Shown here: positions 5,513 to 5,979 of the stretch, in pieces
How positions within the stretch are numbered: the stretch's first letter is position 1
Layout: each line of letters starts with the position of its first letter
Origin: Lachnospiraceae bacterium
GTDB lineage: Bacteria; Bacillota; Clostridia; Lachnospirales; Lachnospiraceae
Direction of reading: 5' to 3'
Assembly (NCBI GenBank): GCA_016301965.1
Contig: JAEDOO010000114.1
Coordinates: 1-5,979, forward strand
Length of the DNA stretch: 5,979 nt
Notes under the pieces: generated by a model
What the model saw: only the letters and a program-made list of their open reading frames with translations
Database searches by the model: none
Told to the model about the DNA's origin: nothing
Position numbers and translations under genes: made by a program

Positions 5513-5979
5513 TTAACCCAGCGCCACGTCCAACACCATCATCAGTACGAAGCCTAAAGCCACACCGATGATTCCGATATTGGAATGACCATCATTTTGC
5601 AGCTCCGGTATCAGTTCTTCTACCACTACATAGATCATGGCACCAGCGGCAAAGGCCAGCAGATAGGGAAGAACAGGAACCATAAGCTCCGTAAGAAGGA
5701 TGGTCACCAGCGCTGCCAGCGGTTCTACGATACCGGAAGCCATACCATACACAAAAGCTCCGCCCCGGCTCTTTCCCTGGGTTCTCAGGGGCATGGAAAC
5801 GATGGCGCCTTCGGGAAAGTTCTGTATGGCGATACCTACCGCAAGTGCTAAAGCTGCTGTCATGGTAATACTTTCATTGCCGGCCAGCATACCGGCAAAT
5901 ACCACACCGACTGCCATACCCTCGGGAACATTGTGGATTACCACAGCCAGAAAAAGCATGCTGTCTTTTTTCATTTTTG
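5513..5979 (-). CDS. ZIP-family divalent metal transporter, C-terminal part (5' end outside window)
   Basis: Inner-membrane permease of the ZIP/GufA-ZupT type, expected to import zinc or other divalent metals. The frame is still open at the right edge: the ATG at 5972-5974 is preceded by an in-frame Lys codon, so it is probably internal. About 154 codons are visible of a family length near 250-280. The two metal-binding helix motifs are present: HNVPEG at visible residues 14-19 (counted from that Met) and QNFPEG at 51-56. GMASGIVEPLAAL (about 77-89) and the hydrophobic segments at about 103-122 and 132-151, with VVEELIPE between them, complete the C-terminal helices. The stop at 5513-5515 lies 11 bases before trmO. 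Metal specificity cannot be assigned. A zupT label would be possible but is not supported strongly enough. Confidence 0.9.
   Translation of the reverse strand, partial: KMKKDSMLFLAVVIHNVPEGMAVGVVFAGMLAGNESITMTAALALAVGIAIQNFPEGAIVSMPLRTQGKSRGGAFVYGMASGIVEPLAALVTILLTELMVPVLPYLLAFAAGAMIYVVVEELIPELQNDGHSNIGIIGVALGFVLMMVLDVALG

Noticed and set aside
1..5979. Defence system, phage, transposon or CRISPR content.
   Set aside because: Every sizeable stretch is explained by conserved housekeeping genes and their control elements. There are no spaced repeats, transposase or integrase motifs, or terminal inverted repeats.

Overview
The window looks like chromosomal housekeeping DNA from a low-to-moderate GC member of the Bacillota, most likely class Clostridia and perhaps Lachnospiraceae-like. 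The reasons are an isoleucyl-tRNA synthetase gene behind a T-box leader, strong AGGAGG-type ribosome binding sites, sigma-A type promoters, and a DacF-like D-Ala-D-Ala carboxypeptidase. The taxonomic placement is inference from style and gene content only. I see no mobile element, CRISPR array, rRNA or tRNA gene, and no clear sign of horizontal transfer.

Layout, left to right. Positions 1-1838 (minus strand) hold the first 612 codons of ileS. The gene runs off the left edge just after its KMSKS motif. Positions 1839-2275 form the intergenic control region. Its minus-strand part is a promoter (2117-2145) and a roughly 270-nt T-box leader with an AUC (Ile) specifier at 2018-2020, a T-box/antiterminator segment near 1915-1926, and an intrinsic terminator at 1865-1903. 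A separate plus-strand promoter (2197-2225) drives the next gene. Positions 2276-3766 (plus) encode a secreted, membrane-anchored D,D-carboxypeptidase. Positions 3784-3816 are a bidirectional terminator shared with the convergent gene at 3819-4772 (minus), a DEDDh-type 3'-5' exonuclease with a C-terminal Cys4 putative zinc ribbon. That gene has its own promoter (4796-4824), whose -35 hexamer abuts the stop codon of the gene before it. Positions 4824-5501 (minus) encode the tRNA t6A37 N6-methyltransferase TrmO (TsaA/YaeB family). Positions 5513-5979 (minus) are the C-terminal part of a ZIP-family metal transporter entering from the right edge.

The genes do not form one pathway. The ZIP gene and trmO are tightly spaced and probably co-transcribed, with possible read-through into the exonuclease gene because no terminator is visible between them. 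ileS and trmO both serve translation (charging of tRNA-Ile; modification of A37 in ANN-decoding tRNAs, which include tRNA-Ile). The best regulatory feature is the ileS T-box. It is an established class, but this copy has a divergent T-box core and a possible extra local hairpin. I did not find a convincing new biological system.
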